From contig NC_092027.1 in NCBI RefSeq assembly GCF_042242105.1, positions 2,141,506 through 2,205,505 of the forward strand: a DNA stretch of 64,000 nucleotides, in the 5' to 3' direction. The notes under the pieces are model-generated. The model searched no databases. It saw nothing but the letters and a program-made list of their open reading frames with translations, and was not told the DNA's origin. The DNA is from Pempheris klunzingeri (Eukaryota > Chordata > Actinopteri > Acropomatiformes > Pempheridae). This document shows positions 23,854-37,037 of this stretch, piece after piece (within the stretch, counting starts at the first letter, position 1; each line of letters starts with the position of its first letter). The position numbers and the translations under genes are program-made.

Positions 23854-24336
23854 ATGACTCTGACCTCCGTCCTCATCTGGACTCTCCTCTGCTGCTGCTT
23901 CACAGGTAAAGTCCAGAGCATCAGACTCCTCTCCTCCATCAACATCCGTCCCTCTGAAATGAAGCCGACTAAACCGTGACGCTGCTTTATGTTTCTGTCT
24001 CTGTGTCCTCAGAGTCCAGAGGTCAGGTCACAGTGACTCAGCCTGGAGCAGTGAGATCTGCTGTGGGAGGCTCCGTCACCATCAGCTGTAGGATCAGTCA
24101 GGATGTTTATATTGGTAGCAGCAATCACCTTTTAGCCTGGTACCAACAGAGAGATGGAGAAACTCCTAAACGGCTCATTTACCACGCTAGCAGTCGAGCA
24201 TCAGGAACTCCAGGTCGTTTTACAGGCAGTGGATCAAACTCTGACTTCACTCTGACCATCAGTGGAGTCCAGACTGAAGATGCAGCAGTTTACTACTGTA
24301 AGAGTCAACACTACATCAACAGTCAGTGGGTGTTCA
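23854..24336 (+). CDS. V11, L1-family VL segment next to C3
   Basis: Leader 23854-23905, V exon 24013-24336, 12-RSS 24337-24364. Protein identical to V8, including the Lys opening CDR3 ([11 protein letters not shown]). Intact. Confidence 0.92.
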
Positions 24337-24413
24337 CACAGTGAAAAAGCGTCGTACAAAAACCTCCCTCAGTCAGACAGAACAGAAACTGAACTGACTG
24401 CTGCAGCTGGAAG

Positions 24414-24414
<1 letters not shown>

Positions 24415-24493
<79 letters not shown>
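24415..24493. repeat. (CA)n microsatellite 3' of V11
   Basis: CA tract with a CATA interruption. It is shorter than the tract after the otherwise equal V8, so the repeat length drifts faster than its flanks. Confidence 0.93.
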
Positions 24494-24495
<2 letters not shown>

Positions 24496-25899
24496 CTGTA
24501 CTGAGGACTCTCATTAACATAATGCATTCTCCAAGCCTTTATCTTAACAGTCTGATCAAGCAGATTGAACGTTTCCCCACTGTTGCTTTAACAACCAATG
24601 AACATGGATCAAAACAAGTTCAATGACAAAAAAACAGTTTTGGTGTAAATCAATATTCCAGAATGTAGATGCTGAGACTGACCTATACTGATACCACACC
24701 TGTATGATATCAGGTGTTGGATCAATACAGTCTTTGTTTCATTGTAACACACATAAATAAAATATTTAACACATTTAGGTACAAATATTTAATAATCCTA
24801 ACGTTTAATGTTTGATTTTAAAATCCCAGAAACATAATTTTTCTGAACTCAGAGCAGAAAAATAACAGCATAATCAGCTCTTCAAACTTAAATTAGTTTC
24901 ATATTGATGTAAATTGAATCTTGTCATTGATACATTTTATTCAACTCAAACACTTTAGTGACTTGTTGATTAGATAACCTTTAGATACTGTATTATACAG
25001 CAGAATTCAGTACAGATTAGGACACTGAGCTTTATTTCCTGATAGAATTGCTGCATAACATTTTTAAAGTCTTAATTTTTCTTGGATAAATTCTTTGGAT
25101 TAAATAAATCCACTGATTTAATTTGAGATAGCAACACATGAAGTATTCATTAACATTCATGGACACAGATGATTTGCTGAATAAATCTTTATTGTTTTAA
25201 CACACACAGAATGTCAGCATTACTGTAAAGCAATAAAACAAGACAATATGTTCATTCTGCTGACAGACAGCAAATAAATGTCATATACTCATTTATACAA
25301 AGTGCTTTGGTGAAATTACACTGACTGGTTTCATTGTCATTGAGTTTAAAATCTCAAATTAGATTCATGTTATCACTTTATGCAGATGATACTCTGCTTT
25401 CTGTAAATAATCATTATTATCTAGACTTTTCTAATTCAGATCTTCAGAATAATTCCTTGGTGCAATTAAACAACACATGAACATTAGGCATTAGTTATGA
25501 CAGAGAGCTTTGTGATTTACTACTGAAATGGTCTTAACCACATGTGTTCTTACCAACATTATTTAATTTAGATAAAACTGGAACAACAACAGTAGATTAT
25601 CTACAGTCTTAAAATCTTTAAATAGTAATCTGGAAAACATGTACATTTACATGTACATGTTATTTTTGTTAATCTGGTTCTAATACATAATATGTGTCAC
25701 AGAATGGAAATAAAGAGACATTTCAATGCCACTTTTATAACATACATGATAAAATCTTTATTGTTTTAAAATGTTGAAACCAGCCGCCAACATGGTAACG
25801 TTGAAATGAGTCATAAGAGAAAGAGAGAATCAGAGAGAGGGAAGTCAGACTGAGAGCAGTAGCAGAGTAAAACCAGTAGCAGAGTCCCAGTGGGTCAGC

Positions 25900-26225
25900 T
25901 CAGGACTGGGGACACTGGTTCCTCATCAGTGTCTCTGAGACTGGAGACTGGGAGCCCTGGGTGGCCTCACAGGTCACAGAGCCCACCTTCTTCCACTGGT
26001 CAGCAGGGAGCCTCAGGGTGCTGCTCCAGCTGTAGCGGCCGTCCTTCTCCAGCACCCCGGGGCTCCTGCTCTCCTCCCAGCTGAAGCTGCTGCTGCCGTC
26101 CACCTTCCAGGCCAGACTCCAGCCTGAGGGGAAGCCCTTGTTGGCCAGACACATCAGCGTGGCCTTCCCCTTCTCCAGCTCCTCACCGGAGGGGGGCAGC
26201 ACCGTCAGGGTGGGACGGACATCAC
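25900..26225 (-). CDS. C3, IgL1 constant-region exon
   Basis: Protein identical to the other C exons; CTG form after the first Cys. Fed by J3a and J3b. A TGAGAGAG variant marks the J-C intron near 26308. Confidence 0.93.
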
Positions 26226-27086
26226 CTAGGAGACACCAATCAGCTTAGAGGACGGGGACCACACAGCTGTCAATCAACCACCAGACACTTGGACACCTTC
26301 ACGATGTGAGAGAGCTGATTTTGTCCTTTAAGGAGTTTCTGTCAGGTGCTTTTTCTGCTCCACCAGTCACTCACTCACTCACACATTGTTTCACTTCCCT
26401 TTAAGAAGCCTCTCATGCACATCAGCACAGAGACAATCATCATCCAGAGTGACAAGAAATATATCAAACTACACTGGAAATAAAATATCAGCTACTGTCC
26501 TCATTTAAACACGTTCTCATTAAAATCATCCACATCATCAATTATACATTACCTTAAAGGATTTAATGAAAATGTGAAAAGCACAGAACATTAACTGACC
26601 ACAATCGAATCAAATACGATTTCAGACATCATTACCAAACTGTTCAAGAGATTTTGACTGTTTCAAACTAAACATGGCACAATGAAGACATCTGAGATTT
26701 TGCACATTTCCAGATACCCATTTTTTATCTTCATTCTGTTCAAGTTTACACGTAGAACATGAATTTCAATTCATTGTAACAACAGTTATATTTTCTTGTG
26801 GAAACACAACACATATAACTGTTGTTATAACTAATCCTGGTGAATATTTTTACAGTTAGATTAACATTTTACTTTTGCTTCAAGCTGTTTAAATTTGAGC
26901 TTGACAGGAATATTTAAAGAAACGTTTAGTGAAGCTTCTCTGAGTTAGCCTTCATGATAAAGGAGCAGAAAGAAAAACATGTACAATTAAAGTTTTAGAC
27001 ACTGAACAAGCTGATTTATCTGCCTCAACATTTGAAAAATGATTCTAAAGCAGGATAAAGTATTTAGTTTTAGTGCAGAAACTTAC

Positions 27087-27124
27087 TTCCAATATCCAGT
27101 CTGGTTCCTCCACCAAAAGTCCAC
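27087..27124 (-). CDS. J3a joining segment ([12 protein letters not shown])
   Basis: 38 bp with GTAAG donor; 23-RSS at 27125-27163. Confidence 0.91.
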
Positions 27125-27465
27125 CACAGTGATACAAACTCATTGAGCCGCCGTACAAAAACCTCTCAGTGTAAAGAGTCACGGCTCTCTGACTTTGTCT
27201 GAACTAAACCTACAAACCTGCACGATGCAACTTTACCATTAAAGTTGGAAATAACGATTTAACCTCAGGCTTAAGTTAAATCCATTGCAATTAGTTTTTT
27301 AGATCTCTTTTGCCAAAACTAACTTTGTCTTTTAGTGCAAAATATTTGTACAAAAATTATTCATCAAAGAGGAAAATCAACTATTTCTTGTGCCACACTG
27401 AATATGAAGGAAATAACAAGAGAAATAATTCCTGGAACAATAGAAATCCGGAACATTTGACTTAC

Positions 27466-27503
27466 TTCCAATATCCAGTCTGGTTCCTCCACCAAAAGTC
27501 CTC
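27466..27503 (-). CDS. J3b joining segment ([12 protein letters not shown])
   Basis: 38 bp with GTAAG donor; 23-RSS at 27504-27542. The only J of the 16 opening with Arg. Confidence 0.91.
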
Positions 27504-28035
27504 CACAGTGATACAAACTCATTGAGCCGCCGTACAAAAACCTCTCAGTGTAAAGAGTCACGGCTCTCTGACTCTGACACAAACTCTACAGAAATAGTCT
27601 CTGATTATAAAATCTTTTCAGATAAAATGAAAACGGACAATAAAACGGAGGAACATATTTACAGAATGAATCATTTTATTTGATATAAATACATTTGAAA
27701 AGGAATTTATTGATCTTATGCAATTTATTTAAATAAAACATGACAGTCTAAAAAATTTTCTGCAAGCAAAAATGTAAAATCAAGTAAAATTAGTATTAAA
27801 CAATTTTTAATCAATACTCTGATAAACTGATTGATCCATTCATAATGATCATCATCAGAGTAATCCATGTCCCTGTTGGGGTCAGTGGGAGCATTTCCAT
27901 AGAGAGCCACTTTGCATCAGCAGCACCATGCTCCACTGCTCTGGGAGAGTTTATAGTCCTGAGAGTTGAACACTGGATGACTGACAGCCGTCCTTCACAA
28001 CAACAGAAGCCACAGAAATCCTCCTCATCACAAAC

Positions 28036-28509
28036 ATGACTCTGACCTCCGTCCTCATCTGGACTCTCCTCTGCTGCTGCTTCACAGGTAAAGTCCAGAG
28101 CATCAGACTCCTCTCCTCTACCAACATCCGTCCCTCTGAAATGAAGCCGACTAAACTGTGACGCTGCTTTATGTTTCTGTCTCTGTGCCCTCAGAGTCCA
28201 GAGGTCAGTACACAGCGACTCAGCCTGGAGCAGTGAGCTCTGCTGTGGGAGGCTCCGTCACCATCAGCTGTAGGATCAGTCAGAAAGTTTATAATGGAGA
28301 CTATTTAGCCTGGTACCAACAGAGAGATGGAGAAACTCCTAAACTGCTTGTTTATCGTGCTAGCACTCGAGCATCAGGAACTCCAGATCGTTTTACAGGC
28401 AGTGGATCAAACTCTGACTTCACTCTGACCATCAGTGGAGTCCAGACTGAAGATGCAGCAGTTTACTACTGTCAGAGTGCACACAGCATCAACAGTCAGT
28501 ATGTGTTCA
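28036..28509 (+). CDS. V12, L1-family VL segment abutting J3
   Basis: Leader 28036-28087, V exon 28195-28509, 12-RSS 28510-28537. Mature start [10 protein letters not shown], with Ala for the usual Val. Short CDR1 (KVYNGDYLA), framework 2 ends KLLVY instead of KLLIY, CDR2 RAST, CDR3 [11 protein letters not shown]. Its 3' spacer is the type that normally leads to a C exon, but here that cluster is missing. Confidence 0.92.
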
Positions 28510-28537
28510 CACAGTGAAAAAGCGTCGTACAAAAACC

Positions 28538-29992
28538 TCCCTCAGTCAGACAGAACAGAAACTGAACTGACTGCTGCAGCTGGAAGCTACACACACTCAC
28601 ACACACACACACACACACTTGTATTGAGGACTCTAATTAACATAATCCATTCTCCAAGCCTTTATCTTAACAGTTTGATCAAGCAGATTGAACGTTTCCC
28701 CACTGTTGCTTTAACAACCAATGAACATGGATCAAAACAAGTTCAATGACGAAAACCGGTTTTGGTGTAAATCAATATTCCAGAATGTAGATGCTGAGAC
28801 TGACCTATACTGATACCACACCTGTATGATATCAGGTGTTAGAACAATACAGTCTTTGTTTCACTGTAACACACAACAACAAAATACTTAACACATTTAT
28901 GTACAAATATTTAATAATCCTAATGTTTAATGTTTGATTTAAAATCTCAGAAACATAATTTTTCTGAACTCAGAGCAGAAAAATAACAGCATAATCAGCT
29001 CTTCAAACATAAATTAGTTTCATGTCGATGTAAATTGAATCTTGTCATTAATACATTTTATTCAACTCAAACACTTTAGTGACTTGTTGATTAGATAACC
29101 TTTAGAAACTGTATTATACAGCAGAATTCAGTACAGATTAGGACACTGAGCTTTTTTTCCTGATAGAATTGCTACATAACATTTTCAAAGTCTTAATTTT
29201 TCTTGGATAAATTCTTTGGATTAAATAAATCCACTGATTTAATTTAAGATAGCAAAACATGAAGTATTTATTAACATTCATGGACACAGCTGATTTGCTG
29301 AATAAATCTTTATTGTTTTAACACACACAGAATGTCAGCATGACTGTAAAGCAATAAAACAAGACAATATGTTGATTCAGACAGACAGCAAATAAATGTC
29401 ATATACTCATTTATATAAAGTGTTTTGGTGAAATTACACTGACTGGTTTCATTGTTATTGAGTTTAAATTAGATTCATGTTATCACTTTATGCAGATGAT
29501 ACTCTGCTTTCTGTAAATAATCATTATTATCTAGACTTTTCTAATTCAGATCTTCAGAATAATTCCTTGGTACAATTAAACAACACATGAACATTAGGCA
29601 TTCGTTATGACAGAGAGCTTTGTGAATAATTTAATTTGATATAAATACATTTGAAAAGGAATTCATTGAATTTTATGCAGTTTATTTAAATAAAACATGA
29701 CAGTCTAAAAAATTGTTTCCCAGCAAAAATGTAAAATTTAATAAAATTGGCATTAAACCACTTTTAATCAATACTCTGATAAACTGATTGCTTCATTCGT
29801 AATGATCATCATCAGAGTAATCCATGTCCCTGTTGGGGTCAGTGGGAGCATTTCCATAGAGAGCCACTTTGCATCAGCAGCACCATGCTCCACTGCTCTG
29901 GGAGAGTTTATAGTCCTGAGAGTTGAACACTGGATGACTGACAGCCGTCCTTCACAACAACAGAAGCCACAGAAATCCTCCTCATCACAAAC
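28538..29992. repeat. V12-V13 spacer: type A fused to type D, C-J cluster missing
   Basis: The left part (to about 29626) matches the DNA between a V and a C exon. It then switches, at about 29622-29626, to DNA normally found between a J and a V. The C exon, its intron and both J segments, about 3 kb elsewhere, are absent. The last 120 bases are the V13 promoter. Confidence 0.75.
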
Positions 29993-30470
29993 ATGACTCT
30001 GACCTCCGTCCTCATCTGGACTCTCCTCTGCTTTACTCACGGTGAGGAAAATCATCTTTCTGTGATGTGAAAATCATTTGTTGTGTGAGTTTCAGCTCAC
30101 CATCTCATGTCCTGTGCTTCTTCTCTTTCCTCAGGCTCTGTTGGACAAAATGTTGTCTTGACTCAGCCAGCAGCCAAAGCAGTCCAGCTGGGTCAAACTG
30201 TTTCTATTGACTGTAAAGCCAGTCCAAAAGTTGCTCACTACACTGGCTCACAGTATCACCTGGCCTGGTACCATCAGAAAACTGGAGAAACTCCTAAAGC
30301 TCTGATCTACTTAACATCGGAAAGATTTTCAGGAGTTTCATCCAGATTTAGTGGAAGTGGAGCAGGGAATGGAGTTGACTTCACTCTGACCATCAGTGGA
30401 TTACAGACTGAAGATGCAGGAGTTTACTACTGTCAGAGTCTACACTACATCAACAGTCAGCTTGTGTTCA
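29993..30470 (+). CDS. V13, family II VL segment in L1-type flanks
   Basis: Leader 29993-30041 ([16 protein letters not shown]; the first 13 codons are those of the L1 family), V exon 30135-30470, 12-RSS 30471-30498. The domain reads [54 protein letters not shown], then [20 protein letters not shown] and GVYYC. It resembles the second kappa-like V group of fish (L3-like), but that label is tentative. CDR3 [11 protein letters not shown] and everything downstream are those of V4. Intact. Confidence 0.88.
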
Positions 30471-32283
30471 CACAGTGAAAAAGCGTCGTACAAAAACCTC
30501 CCTCAGTCAGACAGAACAGAAACTGAACTGACTGCTGCAGCTGGTGCAGAGACTGATACAGTTCACTGAGAACACACACACACACACTCACACAAAGTTA
30601 AATCCACTAGAGCAGAACCAATTAATGAAACAAAACTCTTCATAATTTCTTAGAATTTGTAGAAAACAGTTTTCCAGCTGATCACAGTATCATGAGTTCT
30701 TCCTCCAAGTTGGTCAATAGCTGCAGAACCAGAAAATCACCTTGTCACTATGTTCTTTATAGTTCCTGCTGCCTGCAGACTCTCAGTACACGTCTGTTGA
30801 CCCAGACTGACACGTAGAAATGTGACTATATAGGACAGAGTATGTACTTAAAATCAATCATTGGGAGGAATTAGCTAACAGTAAAGTTTCTTTTCATTGA
30901 AAACTTCCTAACAAATTATAAATATACAATTAGAATATAATATTCTTGGTTAATGGATATATTAACATGATGTTAGTTTATTGTAGGTTCAAACAAATCT
31001 CTGCTAAAATAGCCTGAATATGAGTAGAAATACTTCAGTTTTATCATCTACAGAAACACACTGAGTTCTACCAGACATACAGTGAATTATTTGACTGTAA
31101 TTAATCCTAATTTACCTGCTTTAGTGGTACAATACATAAGATTGAGCCAGAGTTTTAGTTTAGAGCATTAAAAAATGGACTAAATACATAAAACGAATGT
31201 GAAGAAATAACAGTACTGATGTCATGTTAAAGGTATCTGTACATAGATATCAGCTGAAGTACCTAAGAAGCTGGCCCAGGCCTGTATTGTCTCATAATCC
31301 CACCTTGTATCTGAGGGGTGACAGCAAGTCACTGTAGCGTCTGCTCTCAGACCAACAGGAGAGGAGGAGGAAGTAGCGTTGCCCCATCCAGCAGATAACC
31401 AACACCTAACACAGCATCTTTGGTGCAACAAATGACGACACAAACTGTGCCGGAAACATTCCAGAGCAGCGGCTTTGAAATGATCACTGATGCATCATCC
31501 AGCCAGACGAGACTTGGCAGCAGGTATCGTTTCAAATATGATCAGAGGCTTTTGAAATGAAGCGTGGGGGGCAGATTAAGAGCAGGGGACCTGCCAATCA
31601 CTGCCCGTGGCGCTGGATGGCCACCGGTGAGACCAAATGCTGCAGCGGGTGGTGCGACTGTGGTGCCAGAGGAGACGGAGGAGAATCACCAGGATAAGAG
31701 CTGAGCCAACCCAGCTGCAACCAGGGCCTGCAGTCATGAGGAGGTGGAGCTGACAAGATGGGACTCAGACTGGACGAGTGAGGGGAAATCAGAGTATCCT
31801 TGTGCCCACATGTTTATAGAGAGCTGGCTGCATCTCAGTGTCCAGGATCAAGTTGTTGTGGACCAGCAGACTGAGCTGGACCTTTAAACCCAGACTGGGC
31901 TGAGCTCCGCACAACACTGATCTGTACAAAGCTTCTTGGGGCATTAAGAAAAGGTATAAGAGATTTGGAATGGGATGTTTAATGTTCTCTCTTTGTAAAG
32001 TGAGGAGCAGCAGAGAGGAGGTGTAAAGGAGGCTCCTTGGCTTTAAAATCAAGACACTTGGAATCAGTCTCTCCATGCAAAACACTGCTGGTTAATATGG
32101 AAACTCTCTACAAAATGTTTGATGAATACTCAGTGGGAGCATTTCCATAGAGAGCCACTTTGCATCAGCAGCACCATGCTCCACTGCTCTGGGAGAGTTT
32201 ATAGTCCTGAGAGTTGAACACTGGATGACTGACAGCCGTCCTTCACAACAACAGAAGCCACAGAAATCCTCCTCATCACAAAC

Positions 32284-32757
32284 ATGACTCTGACCTCCGT
32301 CCTCATCTGGACTCTCCTCTGCTGCTGCTTCACAGGTAAAGTCCAGAGCATCAGACTCCTCTCCTCCATCAACATCCGTCCCTCTGAAATGAAGCCGACT
32401 AAACCATGACGCTGCTTTATGTTTCTGTCTCTGTGCCCTCAGAGTCCAGAGGTCAGGTCACAGTGACTCAGCCTGGAGCAGTGAGATCTGCTGTGGGAGG
32501 CTCCGTCACCATCAGCTGTAAGATCAGTCAGAAAGTTTATAGTGGGAACCTTTTAGCCTGGTACCAACAGAGAGATGGAGAAACTCCTAAACTGCTCATT
32601 TACTACGCTAGCAGTCGAGCATCAGGAACTCCAGGTCGTTTTACAGGCAGTGGATCAAACTCTGACTTCACTCTGACCATCAGTGGAGTCCAGACTGAAG
32701 ATGCAGCAGTTTACTACTGTCAGAGTGTACACTACATCAACAGTCAGGATGTGTTCA
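32284..32757 (+). CDS. V14, L1-family VL segment next to C4
   Basis: Leader 32284-32335, V exon 32443-32757, 12-RSS 32758-32785. Short CDR1 (KVYSGNLLA), CDR2 YASS, CDR3 [11 protein letters not shown]. Protein identical to V15, exactly 4133 bp to the right. Up to about 32130 its upstream DNA is the type C spacer, unlike that of V15. Confidence 0.92.
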
Positions 32758-32834
32758 CACAGTGAAAAAGCGTCGTACAAAAACCTCCCTCAGTCAGACA
32801 GAACAGAAACTGAACTGACTGCTGCAGCTGGAAG

Positions 32835-32836
<2 letters not shown>

Positions 32837-32902
<66 letters not shown>
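32837..32902. repeat. (CA)n microsatellite 3' of V14
   Basis: CA tract with a CATA interruption, the same length as the V15 tract at about 36970-37035. Confidence 0.93.
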
Positions 32903-32904
<2 letters not shown>

Positions 32905-34283
32905 CTGTACTGAGGACTCTCATTAACATAATCCATTCTCCAAGCCTTTATCTTAACAGTTTGATCAAGCAGATTGAACGTTTCCCCACTGTTGCTTTAA
33001 GAACCAATGAACATGGATCAAAACAAGTTCAATGACAAAAAACAGTTTTGGTGTAAATCAATATTCCAGAATGTAGATGCTGAGACTGACCTATACTGAT
33101 ACCACACCTGTATGATATCAGGTGTTGGATCAATACAGTCTTTGCTTCATTGTAACACACATAAATAAAATATTTAACACATTTAGGTACAAATATTTAA
33201 TAATCCTAACGTTTAATGTTTGATTTTAAAATCCCAGAAACATAATTTTTCTGAACTCAGAGCAGAAAAATAACAGAATAATCAGCTCTTCAAACTTAAA
33301 TTAGTTTCATATTGATGTAAATTGAATCTTGTCATTAATACATTTTATTCAACTCAGTTTGAGTGGCTTGTTGATTAGATAACCTTTAGAAACTGTATTA
33401 TACAGCAGAATTCAGTACAGATAAGGACAGTGAGCTTTATTTCCTGATAGAATTGCTACATAACATTTTCAAAGTCTTAATTTTTCTTGGATAAATTCTT
33501 TGGATTAAATAAACCAACTGATTTAATTTAAGATAGCAACACATGAAGTATTGATTAACATTCATGGACACAGCTGATTTGCTGAATAAGTCTTTATTGT
33601 TTTAACACACACAGAATGTCAGCATGACTGTAAAGCAATAAAACAAGACAATATGTTGATTCTGCTGACAGACAGCAAATAAATGTCATATACTCATTTA
33701 TATAAAGTGCTTTGGTGAAATTACACTGACTGGTTTCATTGTTATTGAGTTTAAAATCTCAAATTAGATTCATGTTATCACTTTATGCAGATGATACTCT
33801 GCTTCCTGTAAATAATCATTATTATCTAGACTTTTCTAATTCAGGTCTTCAGAATAATTCCTTGGTACAATTAAACAACACATGAACATTAGGCATTAGT
33901 TATGACAGAGAGCTTTGTGATTTACTACTGAAATGGTCTTAACCACATGTGTTCTTACCAACATTATTTAATGTAGATAAAACTGGAACAACAACAGTAG
34001 CTTAATTATTAAAATCTTTAAAAAGTAATCTGGAAAATGTGCATTATTTTTGTTAATCTGGTTCTAATACATAATATGTGTCACAGAATGGAAATAAAGA
34101 GAAATTTCAATGCCGCTTTTATAACATACATGATAAAATCTTTATTGTTTTAAAATGTTGAAACCAGCCGCCAACATGGTAACGTTGAAATGAGTCATAA
34201 GAGAAAGAGAGAATCAGAGAGAGGGAAGTCAGACTGAGAGCAGTAGCAGAGTAAAACCAGTAGCAGAGTCCCAGTGGGTCAGC

Positions 34284-34609
34284 TCAGGACTGGGGACACT
34301 GGTTCCTCATCAGTGTCTCTGAGACTGGAGACTGGGAGCCCTGGGTGGCCTCACAGGTCACAGAGCCCACCTTCTTCCACTGGTCAGCAGGGAGCCTCAG
34401 GGTGCTGCTCCAGCTGTAGCGGCCGTCCTTCTCCAGCACCCCGGGGCTCCTGCTCTCCTCCCAGCTGAAGCTGCTGCTGCCGTCCACCTTCCAGGCCAGA
34501 CTCCAGCCTGAGGGGAAGCCCTTGTTGGCCAGACACATCAGCGTGGCCTTCCCCTTCTCCAGCTCCTCACCGGAGGGGGGCAGCACCGTCAGGGTGGGAC
34601 GGACATCAC
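34284..34609 (-). CDS. C4, IgL1 constant-region exon
   Basis: Protein identical to the other C exons. Fed by J4a and J4b. It sits in the first unit of the 4133-bp duplication. Confidence 0.93.
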
Positions 34610-35470
34610 CTAGGAGACACCAATCAGCTTAGAGGACGGGGACCACACAGCTGTCAATCAACCACCAGACACTTGGACACCTTCACGATGTGAGAGAGCT
34701 GATTTTGTCCTTTAAGGAGTTTCTGTCAGGTGCTTTTTCTGCTCCACCAGTCACTCACTCACTCACACATTGTTTCACTTCCCTTTAAGAAGCCTCTCAT
34801 GCACATCAGCACAGAGAGAATCATCATCCAGAGTGACAAGAAATATATCAAACTACACTGGAAATAAAATATCAGCTACTGTCCTCATTTAAACACGTTC
34901 TCATTAAAATCATCCACATCATCAATTATACATTACCTTAAAGGATTTAATGAAAATGTTAAAAGCACAGAGAATTAACTGACCACAATCAAATCAAATA
35001 CGATTTCAGACATCATTACCAAACTGTTCAAGAGATTTTCACAGTTTCAAACTAAACATGGCACAATGAAGACATCTGAGATTTTGCACATTTCCAGATA
35101 CCCATTTTTTATCTTCATTCTGTTCAAGTTTACACGTAGAACATGAATTTCAATTCATTGTAACAACAGTTATATTTTCTTGTGGAAACACAACACATAT
35201 AACTGTTGTTATAACTAATCCTGGTGAATATTTTTACAGTTAGATTAACATTTTACTTTTGCTTCAAGCTGTTTAAATTTGAGTTTGACAGGAATATTTA
35301 AAGAAACGTTTAGTGAAGCTTCTCTGAGTTAGCCTTCATGATGAAGGAGCAGAAAGAAAAACATGTACATTAAAAGACTTACACACTGAACAAGCTGATT
35401 TATCTGCCTCAACATTTGAAAAATTATTCTAAAGCAGGATAAAGTATTTAGTTTTAGTGCAGAAACTTAC

Positions 35471-35508
35471 TTCCAATATCCAGTCTGGTTCCTCCACCAA
35501 AAGTCCAC
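35471..35508 (-). CDS. J4a joining segment ([12 protein letters not shown])
   Basis: 38 bp with GTAAG donor; 23-RSS at 35509-35547. Its duplicate J5a differs at four clustered bases. Confidence 0.91.
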
Positions 35509-35849
35509 CACAGTGATACAAACTCATTGAGCCGCCGTACAAAAACCTCTCAGTGTAAAGAGTCACGGCTCTCTGACTTTGTCTGAACTAAACCTACAAA
35601 CCTGCACGATGCAACTTTACCATTAAAGTTGGAAATAATGATTTATCCTCTGGCTTAATTTAAATCTGTTGCAATTAGTTTTTTAGATCTCTTTTGACAA
35701 AGCTAACTTTGTCTTTTAGTGCAAAATATTTGTGCAAAAATTATTCATCAAAGAGGAAAATCAACTATTTCTCGTGCCACACTGAATATGAAGGAAATAA
35801 CAAGAAAAATAATTCCTGAAATAATAGAAATCTGGAACATTTGACTTAC

Positions 35850-35887
35850 TTCCAATATCCAGTCTGGTTCCTCCACCAAAAGTCAAC
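35850..35887 (-). CDS. J4b joining segment ([12 protein letters not shown])
   Basis: 38 bp with GTAAG donor; 23-RSS at 35888-35926. Confidence 0.91.
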
Positions 35888-36416
35888 CACAGTGATACAA
35901 ACTCATTGAGCCGCCGTACAAAAACCTCTCAGTGTAAAGAGTCACGGCTCTCTGACTCTGACACAAACTCTACAGAAATAGTCTCTGATTATAAAATCTT
36001 TTCAGCTAAAATGAAAATGGACAATAAAACGGAGGAACATATTCACACAACGAATAATTTTATTTGATATAAATACATTTGAAAAGGAATTTATTGATTT
36101 TTATGCAATTTATTCAAATAAAACAGTCTAAAAAATTGTCTCCAAGCAAAAATTTAAAAATTAAATGAAATTAGTATCAAACAATTTTTAATCAATACTC
36201 TGATGAACTGATTGATCCATTCGTAATGATCATCATCAGAGTAATCCATGTCCCTGTTGGGGTCAGTGGGAGCATTTCCATAGAGAGCCACTTTGCATCA
36301 GCAGCACCATGCTCCACTGCTCTGGGAGAGTTTATAGTCCTGAGAGTTGAACACTGGATGACTGACAGCCGTCCTTCACAACAACAGAAGCCACAGAAAT
36401 CCTCCTCATCACAAAC

Positions 36417-36890
36417 ATGACTCTGACCTCCGTCCTCATCTGGACTCTCCTCTGCTGCTGCTTCACAGGTAAAGTCCAGAGCATCAGACTCCTCTCCTCC
36501 ATCAACATCCGTCCCTCTGAAATGAAGCCGACTAAACCATGACGCTGCTTTATGTTTCTGTCTCTGTGCCCTCAGAGTCCAGAGGTCAGGTCACAGTGAC
36601 TCAGCCTGGAGCAGTGAGATCTGCTGTGGGAGGCTCCGTCACCATCAGCTGTAAGATCAGTCAGAAAGTTTATAGTGGGAACCTTTTAGCCTGGTACCAA
36701 CAGAGAGATGGAGAAACTCCTAAACTGCTCATTTACTACGCTAGCAGTCGAGCATCAGGAACTCCAGGTCGTTTTACAGGCAGTGGATCAAACTCTGACT
36801 TCACTCTGACCATCAGTGGAGTCCAGACTGAAGATGCAGCAGTTTACTACTGTCAGAGTGTACACTACATCAACAGTCAGGATGTGTTCA
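36417..36890 (+). CDS. V15, L1-family VL segment between J4 and C5
   Basis: Leader 36417-36468, V exon 36576-36890, 12-RSS 36891-36918. Protein identical to V14. It is the only V that directly separates two C-J clusters, so it has a J on each side within a few kb. Confidence 0.92.
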
Positions 36891-36967
36891 CACAGTGAAA
36901 AAGCGTCGTACAAAAACCTCCCTCAGTCAGACAGAACAGAAACTGAACTGACTGCTGCAGCTGGAAG

Positions 36968-37037
<70 letters not shown>

